Source: Spirochaetaceae bacterium (GTDB lineage: Bacteria; Spirochaetota; Spirochaetia; Treponematales; Breznakiellaceae). From it: a stretch of DNA of 16,679 nucleotides. The DNA is taken from positions 1-16,679 of the forward strand of contig JAITHR010000090.1 in assembly GCA_031279895.1 (NCBI GenBank), given 5' to 3'. How positions within the stretch are numbered: the stretch's first letter is position 1; every line of letters starts with the position of its first letter. The notes beneath the pieces were generated by a model. The model did no database searches and was not told where the DNA came from. It worked only from the letters and a program-made list of their open reading frames with translations. The position numbers and the translations under genes were made by a program. Below, one piece after another: positions 1-7,566 of the stretch.

Positions 1-52
1 AGATTAGTAAATGATTTACCGCCGCCGGCTACCGCGCATAACAACGCACAAA

Positions 53-65
53 CCGTCGGAGACGG
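53..65 (+). repeat. GGA-loop hairpin copy at the start of the window
   Basis: CCGTCGGAGACGG, a 5-bp stem with a GGA loop. It is followed at once by a second, imperfect CGCCGGAGACGG. It belongs to the same family as the copies in the ileS-upstream array. Confidence 0.75.
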
Positions 66-76
66 CGCCGGAGACG

Positions 77-176
77 GCGCGAAGCGTAGCCGCGCCTACG
101 CAGCAACCAGCCCGCTTACCGGACACGGTGTTGCACCATTAAGAAACAACAGTGCTGAAACCGTCGGAGACGGGCC
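77..176 (+). repeat. Unit 1 of the ~100-bp repeat array upstream of ileS
   Basis: This is the first of three related units. It opens with a 21-base block (77-97) that forms a GC hairpin, GGCGCG at 76-81 pairing with CGCGCC at 91-96. A central block at 111-152 follows, containing GGTGTTGCACC, itself a 4-bp stem with a TTG loop. The unit ends with the GGA-loop hairpin CCGTCGGAGACGG at 161-173. It aligns with the unit at 265-364 over the same length, with only a few substitutions and two compensating 1-base indels. No gene is supportable in 1-432. Frame 1 is open from the window edge to TAA at 418-420 but lacks an ATG, and the third unit falls in a different frame from the first two, so the repeats are not conserved as protein. 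Confidence 0.85.
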
Positions 177-265
177 GCGCCTGGTCCGTGCAAGCCCGCT
201 AACCGGACAAGGTGTTGCACCGTTCGGAAACAACAGGCGGCCATGTTTAGAACAGCCGGAGGCTG
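175..265 (+). repeat. Unit 2 (diverged) of the repeat array upstream of ileS
   Basis: This unit has lost the leading GC hairpin but keeps the CCGCGCCT junction (175-182), a 12-base spacer resembling that of unit 3, and the central block at 195-236. It ends in CAGCCGGAGGCTG (253-265). That hairpin occupies the same place as CCGTCGGAGACGG in units 1 and 3 but differs at four positions, which form two base pairs: C-G to A-T and T-A to C-G. The substitutions therefore keep the stem intact. Confidence 0.75.
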
Positions 266-364
266 CGCGAAGCGTAGCCGCGCCTGGGCTGTGCAAACCC
301 GCTCAACGGACACGGTGTTGCACCATTCGGAAACAACAGTGCTTAAAACCGTCGGAGACGGGCC
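265..364 (+). repeat. Unit 3 of the repeat array, adjacent to ileS
   Basis: The unit is 100 bp long, like unit 1. Block 265-285 is identical to 77-97. The central block 298-340 differs from unit 1 at a few bases, and CCGTCGGAGACGG recurs at 349-361. It runs directly into a degenerate second hairpin (360-372) that ends just before the putative ileS promoter region. Confidence 0.85.
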
Positions 365-377
365 GGAGGCTGGGGGG

Positions 378-405
378 TTACTTTTCTGCGGGCTTGTGGC
401 ATACT
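378..405 (+). promoter_or_regulatory. Possible ileS promoter
   Basis: TTACTT (378-383) and CATACT (400-405) are 16 bp apart and match the sigma-70 consensus at only 3 and 4 of 6 positions. It is the best candidate between the repeat array and the ileS ribosome-binding site at 419-424. Transcription would start near 412 and give a leader of about 20 bases. Weak evidence. Confidence 0.25.
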
Positions 406-432
406 TACGGGTATGTATAAGGAGAAATCACG

Positions 433-3400
433 GTGTACACGGCTGTTGACCCTAAGGTAAGCTTTCCCGCGCTTGAAGAAACGGTGCTGGCGTTTTGGGA
501 AAAAAATCATATTTTTGAAAAGTCGGTGCGGCAGCGGGAGGGACGGGAAGAGTTCGTCTTTTATGACGGGCCGCCCTTTGCCACCGGCCTTCCCCATTTC
601 GGCCACTTTGTTCCCAATACGATAAAAGATATTATCCCGCGCTACATGACCATGAAAGGCAAAAAGGTGGAGCGCCGGTTCGGGTGGGACTGCCACGGGC
701 TTCCTGTGGAACATCTTATTGAAAAAGAGCTGGGGCTTAACTCAAAAACCGATATTGAACGGTACGGAACCGCCCGTTTTAACGAAGCGTGCCGCGCTTC
801 GGTGCTTAGGTATGTGAAAGAGTGGCGGGAGGTGATAACCCGTCTGGGTCGCTGGGTGGATTTTGACCGTGACTATAAAACGATGGACACTGATTACATG
901 GAAACCATCTGGTGGGTGATGAAATCCCTCTGGGACAAGGATCTGCTTTACGAGGGACACTACATCCTCCCGTACTGCCCCCGCTGCGCAACCGTGCTTT
1001 CCAACCACGAGGTCAACCAGGGGGGGTACGAAGAGACCCGCGACCCCGCGATTACCGTGCGTTTTAAGGCGCGGTCCGGGGCCGGGTGCGTTTCGCCCGA
1101 CGTGGGCGCGGTTTACTTCCTCGCGTGGACCACCACGCCCTGGACCCTGCCCTCTAATCTGGCCCTCACGGTGGGGCCGGAGATTGACTACGTGCTGGCC
1201 CAGGACGGGGACGCGGGGTATATTATGGCGGAATCCCGACTCGGATCGTACTACAAGGATCCCGCGTCCTACCGGATACTCTGGCGCAAAAAAGGCGCGG
1301 ACCTGGCAGGCGCCGCCTACGAGCCGCTGTTTCCCTACTTCAAAGACGCGCCGGAAGCTTTCAAGGTGTACGCCGGGGACTTTGTTACCACCGAAGACGG
1401 CACCGGCATCGTGCATACGGCCCCGGGGTTCGGCGAGGACGACCAGCGGGTTCTGCGCGGCACCGGCGTACCGGTTATCTCTCCGATTGACGCGGAATGC
1501 CGCTTCACAAGCGAAGTGCCGGATTATCAGGGGATGTTCGTGAAGGACGCGGACAAGCCCATCATAGAGCGCCTCAAGGCAGAGGGGAAACTGGTACGGC
1601 GGGATCAGACCGTTCACCCCTATCCCCACTGCTGGCGGTGCAAAAGCCCCCTTATCTACCGCGCCGTAGGCTCATGGTTTGTGCGTGTGGAGAAGATAAA
1701 AAACGAGATGCTGGAAGCCAACGACAGTATCCGCTGGATGCCGGAGCATATAAAAGAGGGCCGGTTTGGGAAATGGCTCCAGGGGGCGCGGGACTGGGCC
1801 ATAAGCCGGAACCGGTACTGGGGAAACCCCCTGCCTATCTGGAAATGCCCGGAGTGCGGCAAGACCGTGTGTATCGGCAGCCGGGCGGAACTCAGGGAGC
1901 TCTCCGGCGCGGAACCGGCGGATTTACACAAGCATTTTATCGACGGTATCCGTATTCCCTGCGAGTGCGGGGCGCAGATGGGACGGATACCGGAGGTGCT
2001 TGACTGCTGGTTCGAGTCGGGCGCCATGCCCTACAGCCAGCACCATTACCCCTTTGAGAACAAGGCGTTTTTCGAGAGCCGTTTTCCCGCGGACTTTATA
2101 AGCGAGGGTCTTGATCAGACCCGCGGCTGGTTCTATACCCTCACGATCCTGAGCGCCGCGCTGTTTAAGCGTCCGGCTTTTAGGAACTGTATCGTAAACG
2201 GCATTGTCCTGGCATCAGACGGCAAGAAGATGTCCAAGAGCCTGCGTAATTACACGGACCCGATGGAGGTGGTCAGCTCTTTCGGCGCCGACGCGCTCCG
2301 GCTTTTTCTGGTGGATTCAACGGTGATGCGCGCGGAGGACCTGCGGTACAGCGACGAGGCGGTGCGGGACGTGATGAAGGCCATCCTTATCCCCCTGTGG
2401 AACGCCTACAGTTTCTTTGTTACCTACGCGAACATTGATAATGCCCGCCCCGCCGGCGCGCCGGAAGATCCGTCAAACCCCCTTGATAAATGGATACTCT
2501 CGGCGGTTGAAACACTGGTTGAAAAGGTCGGCGCGGCGCTTGACGTGTATGACCTTTCCCGTGGGGTCCAGCCTATTCGGGAGTTTATCGACCTCTTAAA
2601 CAACTGGTATATCCGCCGTTCCCGCCGGCGCTTCTGGCGCAGCGAGAACGATCGGGACAAGACGGAAGCTTACGGCGCGCTCTATCAGGCGCTCAAAACC
2701 TTTATCACCGTGGCAAGCCCCTTTATACCCTTTATAACCGACGCTATCTGGGCAAACCTGCGGAACGAAGGGGACCCGGAATCCGTACATCTGGCGGATT
2801 TTCCGGTTCCGAAGGCGGAGCGGCGGGATCCCCGTCTGGAATACAAGATGGCGGTCGCGCAGCGGGCAGTGTCCATAGGCAGGGCGCTCCGGTCCCAGCA
2901 TAACATCAAGACCCGCCAGCCCCTTAAGCGCGTGGAGCTGGTTACCCGTAACGAGGAAGAAAAGCGGGTGCTTCTTGAACTGGAAGAGATTATTCGGGAA
3001 GAGCTCAACGTAAAACAGGCGGCGGTCAAAGACAACGAAGAAGATCTGGTGGAATACGAGGTCAAGGCCAACTTTCGGATTTTGGGCAAGGAGCTTGGAA
3101 AGGACATGAAGGCCGCAGCCGCCCGTATCGAGGGCCTGAGCCAGAATGAAATACAGGCGCTCCTTGACGGCGCGACCCTCTCTATCGAGGCCGCGGGCCG
3201 GAGTGTGGATATTACCTCTGAGAAAGTGGTGATTCGGCGTCTTGAAAAGGCGCGGCTCAAGGTCCTAAACGAAGGCACCCTCACGGTGGGCCTTGACACC
3301 GAGATTACCGAAGAGCTTGCCCGGGAGGGGGATGCGCGGGACCTCATTCGCGGGGTGCAGAATACCCGCAAGGAGATGGGGCTGGCGGTTACCGACCGCA

Positions 3401-3579
3401 TCCGGCTGCGGCTCTTCGGATCGGAGCGGCTGCGGCGGGCATGGGATGCCTTTGCCGAGGTGGTGAAGGCGGAGACCCTTGCCGGCGCGGTCGAATGGGG
3501 CGAAGGAGATACGATGGAAGGTATGAAAAAGATTGAGGCTGGAGAGGAGGTCTGGTTTGTTCACCTTGAGAAAGTATAG
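433..3579 (+). CDS. ileS: Isoleucyl-tRNA synthetase (long, eukaryote-like type)
   Basis: Charges tRNA-Ile with isoleucine in the cytoplasm and edits mischarged valine. It is a class Ia synthetase of 1048 residues. The HIGH-type signature is HFGH (55-58) in the context PPFATGLPHFGH, and KMSKS is at 599-603. The CP1 editing domain is marked by TTTPWTLPSN (near 232) and GTGIVHTAPGFGEDD (near 323). Cysteine pairs lie at C182/C185, C400/C403 and C472/C475. The anticodon-binding domain includes NNWYIRRSRRRFW. Length and the HFGH context suggest the IleRS2 clade, which from family knowledge is often insensitive to mupirocin; that is inference. The GTG start at 433 is chosen because AAGGAG (419-424) sits 8 bases upstream. 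It heads the forward cluster, and the next gene begins inside its 3' end. There is no T-box-like leader. Confidence 0.97.
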   Translation: MYTAVDPKVSFPALEETVLAFWEKNHIFEKSVRQREGREEFVFYDGPPFATGLPHFGHFVPNTIKDIIPRYMTMKGKKVERRFGWDCHGLPVEHLIEKELGLNSKTDIERYGTARFNEACRASVLRYVKEWREVITRLGRWVDFDRDYKTMDTDYMETIWWVMKSLWDKDLLYEGHYILPYCPRCATVLSNHEVNQGGYEETRDPAITVRFKARSGAGCVSPDVGAVYFLAWTTTPWTLPSNLALTVGPEIDYVLAQDGDAGYIMAESRLGSYYKDPASYRILWRKKGADLAGAAYEPLFPYFKDAPEAFKVYAGDFVTTEDGTGIVHTAPGFGEDDQRVLRGTGVPVISPIDAECRFTSEVPDYQGMFVKDADKPIIERLKAEGKLVRRDQTVHPYPHCWRCKSPLIYRAVGSWFVRVEKIKNEMLEANDSIRWMPEHIKEGRFGKWLQGARDWAISRNRYWGNPLPIWKCPECGKTVCIGSRAELRELSGAEPADLHKHFIDGIRIPCECGAQMGRIPEVLDCWFESGAMPYSQHHYPFENKAFFESRFPADFISEGLDQTRGWFYTLTILSAALFKRPAFRNCIVNGIVLASDGKKMSKSLRNYTDPMEVVSSFGADALRLFLVDSTVMRAEDLRYSDEAVRDVMKAILIPLWNAYSFFVTYANIDNARPAGAPEDPSNPLDKWILSAVETLVEKVGAALDVYDLSRGVQPIREFIDLLNNWYIRRSRRRFWRSENDRDKTEAYGALYQALKTFITVASPFIPFITDAIWANLRNEGDPESVHLADFPVPKAERRDPRLEYKMAVAQRAVSIGRALRSQHNIKTRQPLKRVELVTRNEEEKRVLLELEEIIREELNVKQAAVKDNEEDLVEYEVKANFRILGKELGKDMKAAAARIEGLSQNEIQALLDGATLSIEAAGRSVDITSEKVVIRRLEKARLKVLNEGTLTVGLDTEITEELAREGDARDLIRGVQNTRKEMGLAVTDRIRLRLFGSERLRRAWDAFAEVVKAETLAGAVEWGEGDTMEGMKKIEAGEEVWFVHLEKV

Positions 3580-4504
3580 CAAGAGGCGGCGGGCATGGGC
3601 GCTCTCCGGCGCGCTGGCGGCGGCCCTGGCGCTCTCTTCCTGCGCCACAGGCTCGGCTGCGTATAACGATTCTCTTAAAGATCTTGACGAGTTCGCCCCC
3701 CTTGCCCCTGGCGGAACCCTCTATATCACTATCGACGTGCCGGCGGCGCGTCCCATACTGGACGCCGTAGACCTTTCCATGATGCGGAACATGAACAAAA
3801 AGCGGGTGGCGCAAATTCTTGACCGTACCCGGTCCGCTGTGGCGGCGTACTACCCGGAAAATGCGCCCCGCCGGTTTCAGGCCGCTGCCCGGGGCGCCTA
3901 CCCGAAGGCCCGGGCAAACACGGCCTTTTTCTTTGACGGCGCGTGGAAGAAACAGACCTCCGAAATCGGGGACTCCTACTGGCACTCCGCCAGAGACAAG
4001 ATGTCCGTGTCCCTTAGCAATGACCGCGCCTTTGTTTCAGACGGGGACCCTTTCACGCCCCGGCCCGGGGCCCTAAGCCCCGCTGATTTCGGGGACTTCC
4101 GGCGCGGCGTGGTACTTGCCGGCTGGATAGAAAACGCGGCGGAACCTATTAACCGGTTTCTGGCGTCTCTGGGACTGCCCATAGAGATTCCCGCGGGACG
4201 GACTTTGTTCGCGGTGCATGAGGCGGGCGGGTTTTATCAGGGGACCATACGCATGGAAACGCCGTCAGAGAGCCACGCAAGGGCTCTGGCGGCCATTGTG
4301 GGCATGGCGCGGCTTTTCATGCCCGCGCCCGCGCCGCTTGAGGGTCGGGACCTTACGCCGACGGATCTGGCGGCCACGCTTTTCGCCAACCCGCCGGCGC
4401 AGGACGGGGTATATCTCACCATGCGTACCGGCGATCTCTCCGCTGCGGGCGCGGCTTTACTTTTCAGCCAGTTTTCAGTATATTCTACTCAAAATAAACC
4501 GTAA
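3557..4504 (+). CDS. Predicted lipoprotein, possible Tp0453-type outer-membrane lipoprotein
   Basis: Predicted precursor of 315 residues. The N terminus has a positive stretch (R5-R12), a hydrophobic segment (about 13-26) and a lipobox LSSC with Cys29, so signal peptidase II cleavage and lipid anchoring are expected, leaving about 287 residues. The TTG start at 3557 is preferred because AGGAGG (3545-3550) lies 6 bases upstream; an earlier TTG at 3533 has no such support. The gene overlaps the ileS end by 23 bp, which suggests translational coupling. The mature part shows no enzymatic motif I recognise. From memory, T. pallidum has ileS (TP0452) followed by the pore-forming outer-membrane lipoprotein TP0453, so orthology is plausible by synteny and lipidation but unproven by sequence here. 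Confidence 0.85.
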   Translation: MFTLRKYSKRRRAWALSGALAAALALSSCATGSAAYNDSLKDLDEFAPLAPGGTLYITIDVPAARPILDAVDLSMMRNMNKKRVAQILDRTRSAVAAYYPENAPRRFQAAARGAYPKARANTAFFFDGAWKKQTSEIGDSYWHSARDKMSVSLSNDRAFVSDGDPFTPRPGALSPADFGDFRRGVVLAGWIENAAEPINRFLASLGLPIEIPAGRTLFAVHEAGGFYQGTIRMETPSESHARALAAIVGMARLFMPAPAPLEGRDLTPTDLAATLFANPPAQDGVYLTMRTGDLSAAGAALLFSQFSVYSTQNKP

Positions 4505-4526
4505 AAACATACACCGAGAGGAAATC

Positions 4527-4826
4527 ATGCCAACCTATGAATATGAATGTAAAAATTGCTCCCACACCTTTGAGGTCTTTCAAGGCATGAAAGACCCGCC
4601 CCTTGACGTCTGCCCCGAATGCGGCCAAGAGGTGCGAAGGCTCATTAACGGCGGCGGCGGCGTTATCTTTAAGGGATCGGGCTTTTATGCCACTGACAAG
4701 AAAGCCGGAGCCGCCAAAAAGAGCGCGTCAGAGTCCCCGTGCGCCTGCTGCAAGGATACCTCGTGCGCCAAGTCGGAGGCGGCTTCCGGCGGGAACGCCG
4801 GCGTGGAGAAACGGGCCGCAGGCTGA
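4527..4826 (+). CDS. FmdB-family zinc-ribbon protein
   Basis: Small protein of 99 residues. It begins with the family hallmark MPTYEYECKNC, with C8/C11 and C29/C32 forming one zinc ribbon, followed by the RRLINGGGGVIFKGSGFYATD stretch typical of FmdB-type putative regulators. The C-terminal tail is low complexity (Lys, Ala, Ser) and has further cysteines in CACCKDTSC. The molecular role of the family is not established; the name comes from the fmd (formamidase) locus of a methylotroph. GAGAGG (4516-4521) lies 5 bases before the ATG at 4527. The gene sits 22 bases after the lipoprotein stop, so it is probably co-transcribed with ileS. Confidence 0.92.
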   Translation: MPTYEYECKNCSHTFEVFQGMKDPPLDVCPECGQEVRRLINGGGGVIFKGSGFYATDKKAGAAKKSASESPCACCKDTSCAKSEAASGGNAGVEKRAAG

Positions 4827-4853
4827 CAAGAGCGGGGGACGCACCCCCTTTGT

Positions 4854-5219
4854 ATGAAAGGCAAACCGGAAAAACTCCACTTTTATTGCGACAAGTGCGG
4901 CTTTGAGGTCCCGCAGGATGCTGACGAATGTCCCGAATGCGGCTGTTCTTTTGAGGCGGTGCGTTGTCCCGTCTGTGGCTTTAACGGGGAGCTTGAGGTG
5001 TTCAGTAACGGCTGTCCCCAGTGCGGCTACTCGGCGCCGCTTCCCGCGCCGCCGGAACCCGCGTCCAAGTCCCCTCCCCAACCCCCGCCTCTCTCCAGAC
5101 CCCCGGCGCGGCCCCGCGCCCTCCTGCCTTTGTGGGTATATATCGTTACTGCCGTCGTCTTTGTAAGCGTCATCGCGCTCTTGTGCCTCACCGTTGTTTC
5201 GCCGGCAAGTTTATGGTAG
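4854..5219 (+). CDS. Double zinc-ribbon protein with a C-terminal membrane segment
   Basis: Predicted 121 residues. Two zinc ribbons are visible: C12/C15 with C26/C29, and C38/C41 with C54/C57. A proline-rich linker (about 60-88) follows, then a single hydrophobic helix (about 93-115) close to the C terminus. The expected topology is a cytoplasmic zinc-ribbon head tethered by a tail anchor. No function is assigned. It starts 27 bases after the FmdB-family gene with no strong ribosome-binding site (a GGGGG run is 14 bases upstream), so translation may depend on the upstream gene. It converges on recF with 21 bases between stop codons. Cysteine spacing supports a real gene. Confidence 0.85.
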   Translation: MKGKPEKLHFYCDKCGFEVPQDADECPECGCSFEAVRCPVCGFNGELEVFSNGCPQCGYSAPLPAPPEPASKSPPQPPPLSRPPARPRALLPLWVYIVTAVVFVSVIALLCLTVVSPASLW

Positions 5220-5222
5220 TTC

Positions 5223-5263
5223 CGGCAGCGCGGGCGGTCGTTAGGTAAAAAAACCCGCTGCCG
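5223..5263. terminator. Inverted repeat between convergent genes (weak terminator candidate)
   Basis: CGGCAGCG (5223-5230) pairs perfectly with CGCTGCCG (5256-5263) across a 25-base loop. The repeat spans the space between the two stop codons and reaches into the recF 3' end. The loop contains a run of seven A on the plus strand (seven T for recF), but inside the loop rather than after the stem, so this is not a classic intrinsic terminator. Confidence 0.3.
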
Positions 5264-6350
5264 AGTACGGGTAGAGGCGTCCGTTCATAACGTAATAAAC
5301 GAGCGTGTCCGGTTTACGGTACCGCTCAAAGGGTTCCTCCGGTAAAAAGGTGTAAAACGCCTGATCGTATTCCGGCATAACCGCCAGAAACCGCCGCCGC
5401 TTTTCGGGATCAAGCTCCAGAAGCACGTCATCCAACAGAAAGACCGGCTGTTTGCCGGTTATCTCCCGAAACCGCTGCGCCTGGGCCACCCGTAAAAGGA
5501 GCGCCAAAAGCCGGCGCTGTCCGGTGGACGCGGTGCCGCAGAACTCAAGCCCCTCCCGATTAAAGATATACCGGTCCCGATGGGGGCCGGTAAGCGTAAT
5601 CCCGGAGGCCAGATCCTGTTCCCGCTTCTCCGCAAGCCCCGCGATAATCCCCGCATAGGTCTCGGCCTTCCATGACGAAAGGTAGCGGATCCCGATGTGC
5701 CGTATGCCGGATACCTCGGCGTAGAGGGAACCGAAGGCGCGGGAAAAATGCGCCGCCGCTTCCCGCCGTTTCTCGATAAGGGCAAGGCCGTACCGGACGA
5801 TTTGCGGGTCTATCGCGTCCAGCATATCCCGTGCGTTCCCGCCGGTCAGCCCGGCTTTCCGAAGGAGCGCGTTGCGCGTCTTTAAGGTCTGCCGGTATTT
5901 ACGCAGGTCATCGAGGTACACAGGATCGTAGAGGCTCTGGTTCTGGTCGAAAAACCAGCGCCGCCGTTCCGGGCTTCCGGCCACGAATTCCATGTCCTCA
6001 TGGCAGAACACGATACAGGGAACCACCGCGAGGAGGTCGCGGCGGTCGTGTACCCGTTTTCCGTCAAGGTACACGGTTTTGCGCCCGCGCTCGAAGCGTA
6101 TCAGTACCTGATTGTAGAGGGAATCCGAAAACCGCGCCGCCGCGGAACAGCCGGTCCCGCCGGATCGCGCAAGGTCGCGGTCCGGCGCACCCCTGAAAGA
6201 CGAGGCGTAGGAGCAGAAATACACCGCCTCAAGAAAATTGGTCTTTCCCTGTCCGTTTTCCCCTATGAGAAACACGTCTTTCCCGCCGGTGTCGACCTCG
6301 GTATCCGCAAGGTTGCGAAACGAAGCGGTCCGCAGCGCTGAAAATAACAC
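5241..6350 (-). CDS. recF: DNA replication and repair protein RecF
   Basis: RecF is an SMC/ABC-like ATPase that loads RecA at single-strand gaps with RecO and RecR. The protein has 369 residues. Walker A is GENGQGKT (30-37), the ABC signature is STGQRRLL (from 275), and Walker B is FLLDDV, with D307/D308 followed by LLELD. The N terminus LRTASFRN is typical of RecF. The GTG at 6350-6348 begins 3 bases after the dnaN stop and has no separate Shine-Dalgarno of note, so it is probably translated by coupling to dnaN. dnaN-recF is a classic pair, but the usual upstream dnaA is not here. Confidence 0.97.
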   Translation of the reverse strand: MLFSALRTASFRNLADTEVDTGGKDVFLIGENGQGKTNFLEAVYFCSYASSFRGAPDRDLARSGGTGCSAAARFSDSLYNQVLIRFERGRKTVYLDGKRVHDRRDLLAVVPCIVFCHEDMEFVAGSPERRRWFFDQNQSLYDPVYLDDLRKYRQTLKTRNALLRKAGLTGGNARDMLDAIDPQIVRYGLALIEKRREAAAHFSRAFGSLYAEVSGIRHIGIRYLSSWKAETYAGIIAGLAEKREQDLASGITLTGPHRDRYIFNREGLEFCGTASTGQRRLLALLLRVAQAQRFREITGKQPVFLLDDVLLELDPEKRRRFLAVMPEYDQAFYTFLPEEPFERYRKPDTLVYYVMNGRLYPYSAAGFFT

Positions 6351-6353
6351 CGG

Positions 6354-7472
6354 TTACGGCTGCATGGGCATTACGATATGAAAGAAATCTTTTTCCGGCT
6401 CCGGCTTTATGGTTATCGCCTTGTTCGGGTCGGTAAAATGGATGCTTATCTCTTTACTGTCTATGACCTGAAAAGGTTCCGCGATGTACCGGCAGTTAAG
6501 GGCGATAGCCATCTCGTCGCCGTCGTATTTGCAGGGTATCTCCTCTTCGGCGTATCCCTGGTCGCTTTCCTCCGCGTAAACCTTAAGGCCGCCGGATTCG
6601 AGAAGGCCCAGATAAATCCGGTGGGATTTTTTCTCCGCCAGAATGGAAACCCGCTTGAGAGCTTCAAGCGTCTCGGTGCGGTCAATCGTGAAAACACGGC
6701 TCTGGGCCTCCGGTATGACCCGCTCGTAGTCCGGGAAGGTTCCTTCAATCAGGAGAGAAGAGAGGTCATAGGAGCCGAACCGGACAAAGAGTTGTTTCTT
6801 CGACACCGAAACGCCGATAATCCCCTCGTCTCCGGCGTGTTTCATAACAATCTGGAGTATCTTGGGGGGAATGACGGCGCCCGCTTCAAAATCCGCGACC
6901 GACGGGGGCGCGTCTTTCTTTATGAAGGCGAGGCGCCTCCCGTCAGTGGCCACCATGACGAACACGTCGTCTTTCTTGTTGAAGAAGACCCCGTTCATCT
7001 GATAGCGGGTCTCGTCGTCCGAGACGGCGAACACGGTTTGCTGGATCATCTCCTTGAACTCCCTTACCGGTATTTCAAAGAGTCTCTCCAGATCCGGCTG
7101 GGGAAAATCCGGGAACTGCTCCGCCGCGATGGTCCGCAGGTGGAATTTTACCTTTTTCTTCCCGTTGGCCGGTTTTACCGTGATTTTGCTGTCGGTAAGT
7201 TCAAACTCCAGCTGGCCTTCGGGCACCGAACTGATAATACCCAGAAACGACCCGCCGAATACGGTGGTTGACCCCGGATCCGCCACGGTTACCGGCACTT
7301 TGGTCTCGAAATGCACCTTCATATCGGTAGCTTTAATGGTCAGGCCCCCGTGTTCCTCCGCCTCGATATAGATATTCGACAGAACGGAAACCGCGTTGGT
7401 ATTAGAAGAGATTATCTCTTTGGCTATGGCGATTTCTTTAAGCAGAACGCTCCGTTCGCAGGTAAATTTCAT
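6354..7472 (-). CDS. dnaN: DNA polymerase III beta subunit (sliding clamp)
   Basis: DnaN forms the ring-shaped dimer that tethers polymerase III and other clamp-binding proteins to DNA. The product is 372 residues, the usual length. It begins MKFTCERSVLLKEI, has SVLSNIYIEA and ATDMKVHFET in domain 1, VATDGRRLAFI in the middle, and ends in the typical VMPMQP tail, which helps form the clamp-peptide pocket. GAGAGGAG lies upstream of the ATG at 7472, with a long gap of 12 bases. It is 94 bases downstream of thyX on the same strand and 3 bases upstream of recF. No cluster of DnaA boxes was seen beside it. Confidence 0.98.
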   Translation of the reverse strand: MKFTCERSVLLKEIAIAKEIISSNTNAVSVLSNIYIEAEEHGGLTIKATDMKVHFETKVPVTVADPGSTTVFGGSFLGIISSVPEGQLEFELTDSKITVKPANGKKKVKFHLRTIAAEQFPDFPQPDLERLFEIPVREFKEMIQQTVFAVSDDETRYQMNGVFFNKKDDVFVMVATDGRRLAFIKKDAPPSVADFEAGAVIPPKILQIVMKHAGDEGIIGVSVSKKQLFVRFGSYDLSSLLIEGTFPDYERVIPEAQSRVFTIDRTETLEALKRVSILAEKKSHRIYLGLLESGGLKVYAEESDQGYAEEEIPCKYDGDEMAIALNCRYIAEPFQVIDSKEISIHFTDPNKAITIKPEPEKDFFHIVMPMQP

Positions 7473-7505
7473 ATAATTACGCTACTCCTCTCTCTTTTTC
7501 CGCGT

Positions 7506-7547
7506 GTTGTTTTTTCAACGTATTCGTTATTTTTTTCTCCAATAACG
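7506..7547. repeat. Small inverted repeats upstream of dnaN
   Basis: Two short inverted repeats lie between thyX and dnaN: GTTG/CAAC around a T6 loop (7506-7519), and CGTTATT (7525-7531) with AATAACG (7541-7547) around a 9-base loop. This 94-bp gap is the most AT-rich stretch of the window. It may hold a dnaN promoter, but I could not identify a convincing -35/-10 pair. Confidence 0.35.
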
Positions 7548-7566
7548 CAGGCGGCATAGTTCCATC

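Noticed and set aside
77..364. CRISPR array.
   Set aside because: Units are 84-103 bp apart, the intervening sequences are related to one another, and there are no short identical repeats with unique spacers or cas genes.
1..420. Open reading frame from the window edge to TAA at 418-420, possibly the tail of an upstream gene.
   Set aside because: It has no start codon, is made of the DNA repeats, and the third repeat is in a different frame from the first two. GC-rich repetitive DNA easily stays open by chance.
300..432. T-box riboswitch in front of ileS.
   Set aside because: No T-box core sequence, specifier stem or antiterminator is visible; the hairpins belong to a dispersed repeat family.
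742..1629. Long minus-strand frame inside ileS; similar long antisense frames occur over dnaN (6378-7271), thyX (7585-8355) and the TPR gene (10508-11308).
   Set aside because: These mirror the codon bias of certain genes in GC-rich DNA and show no recognisable domains.
7473..7566. Replication origin beside dnaN.
   Set aside because: The stretch is AT-rich, but no DnaA-box cluster was found and dnaA is absent.
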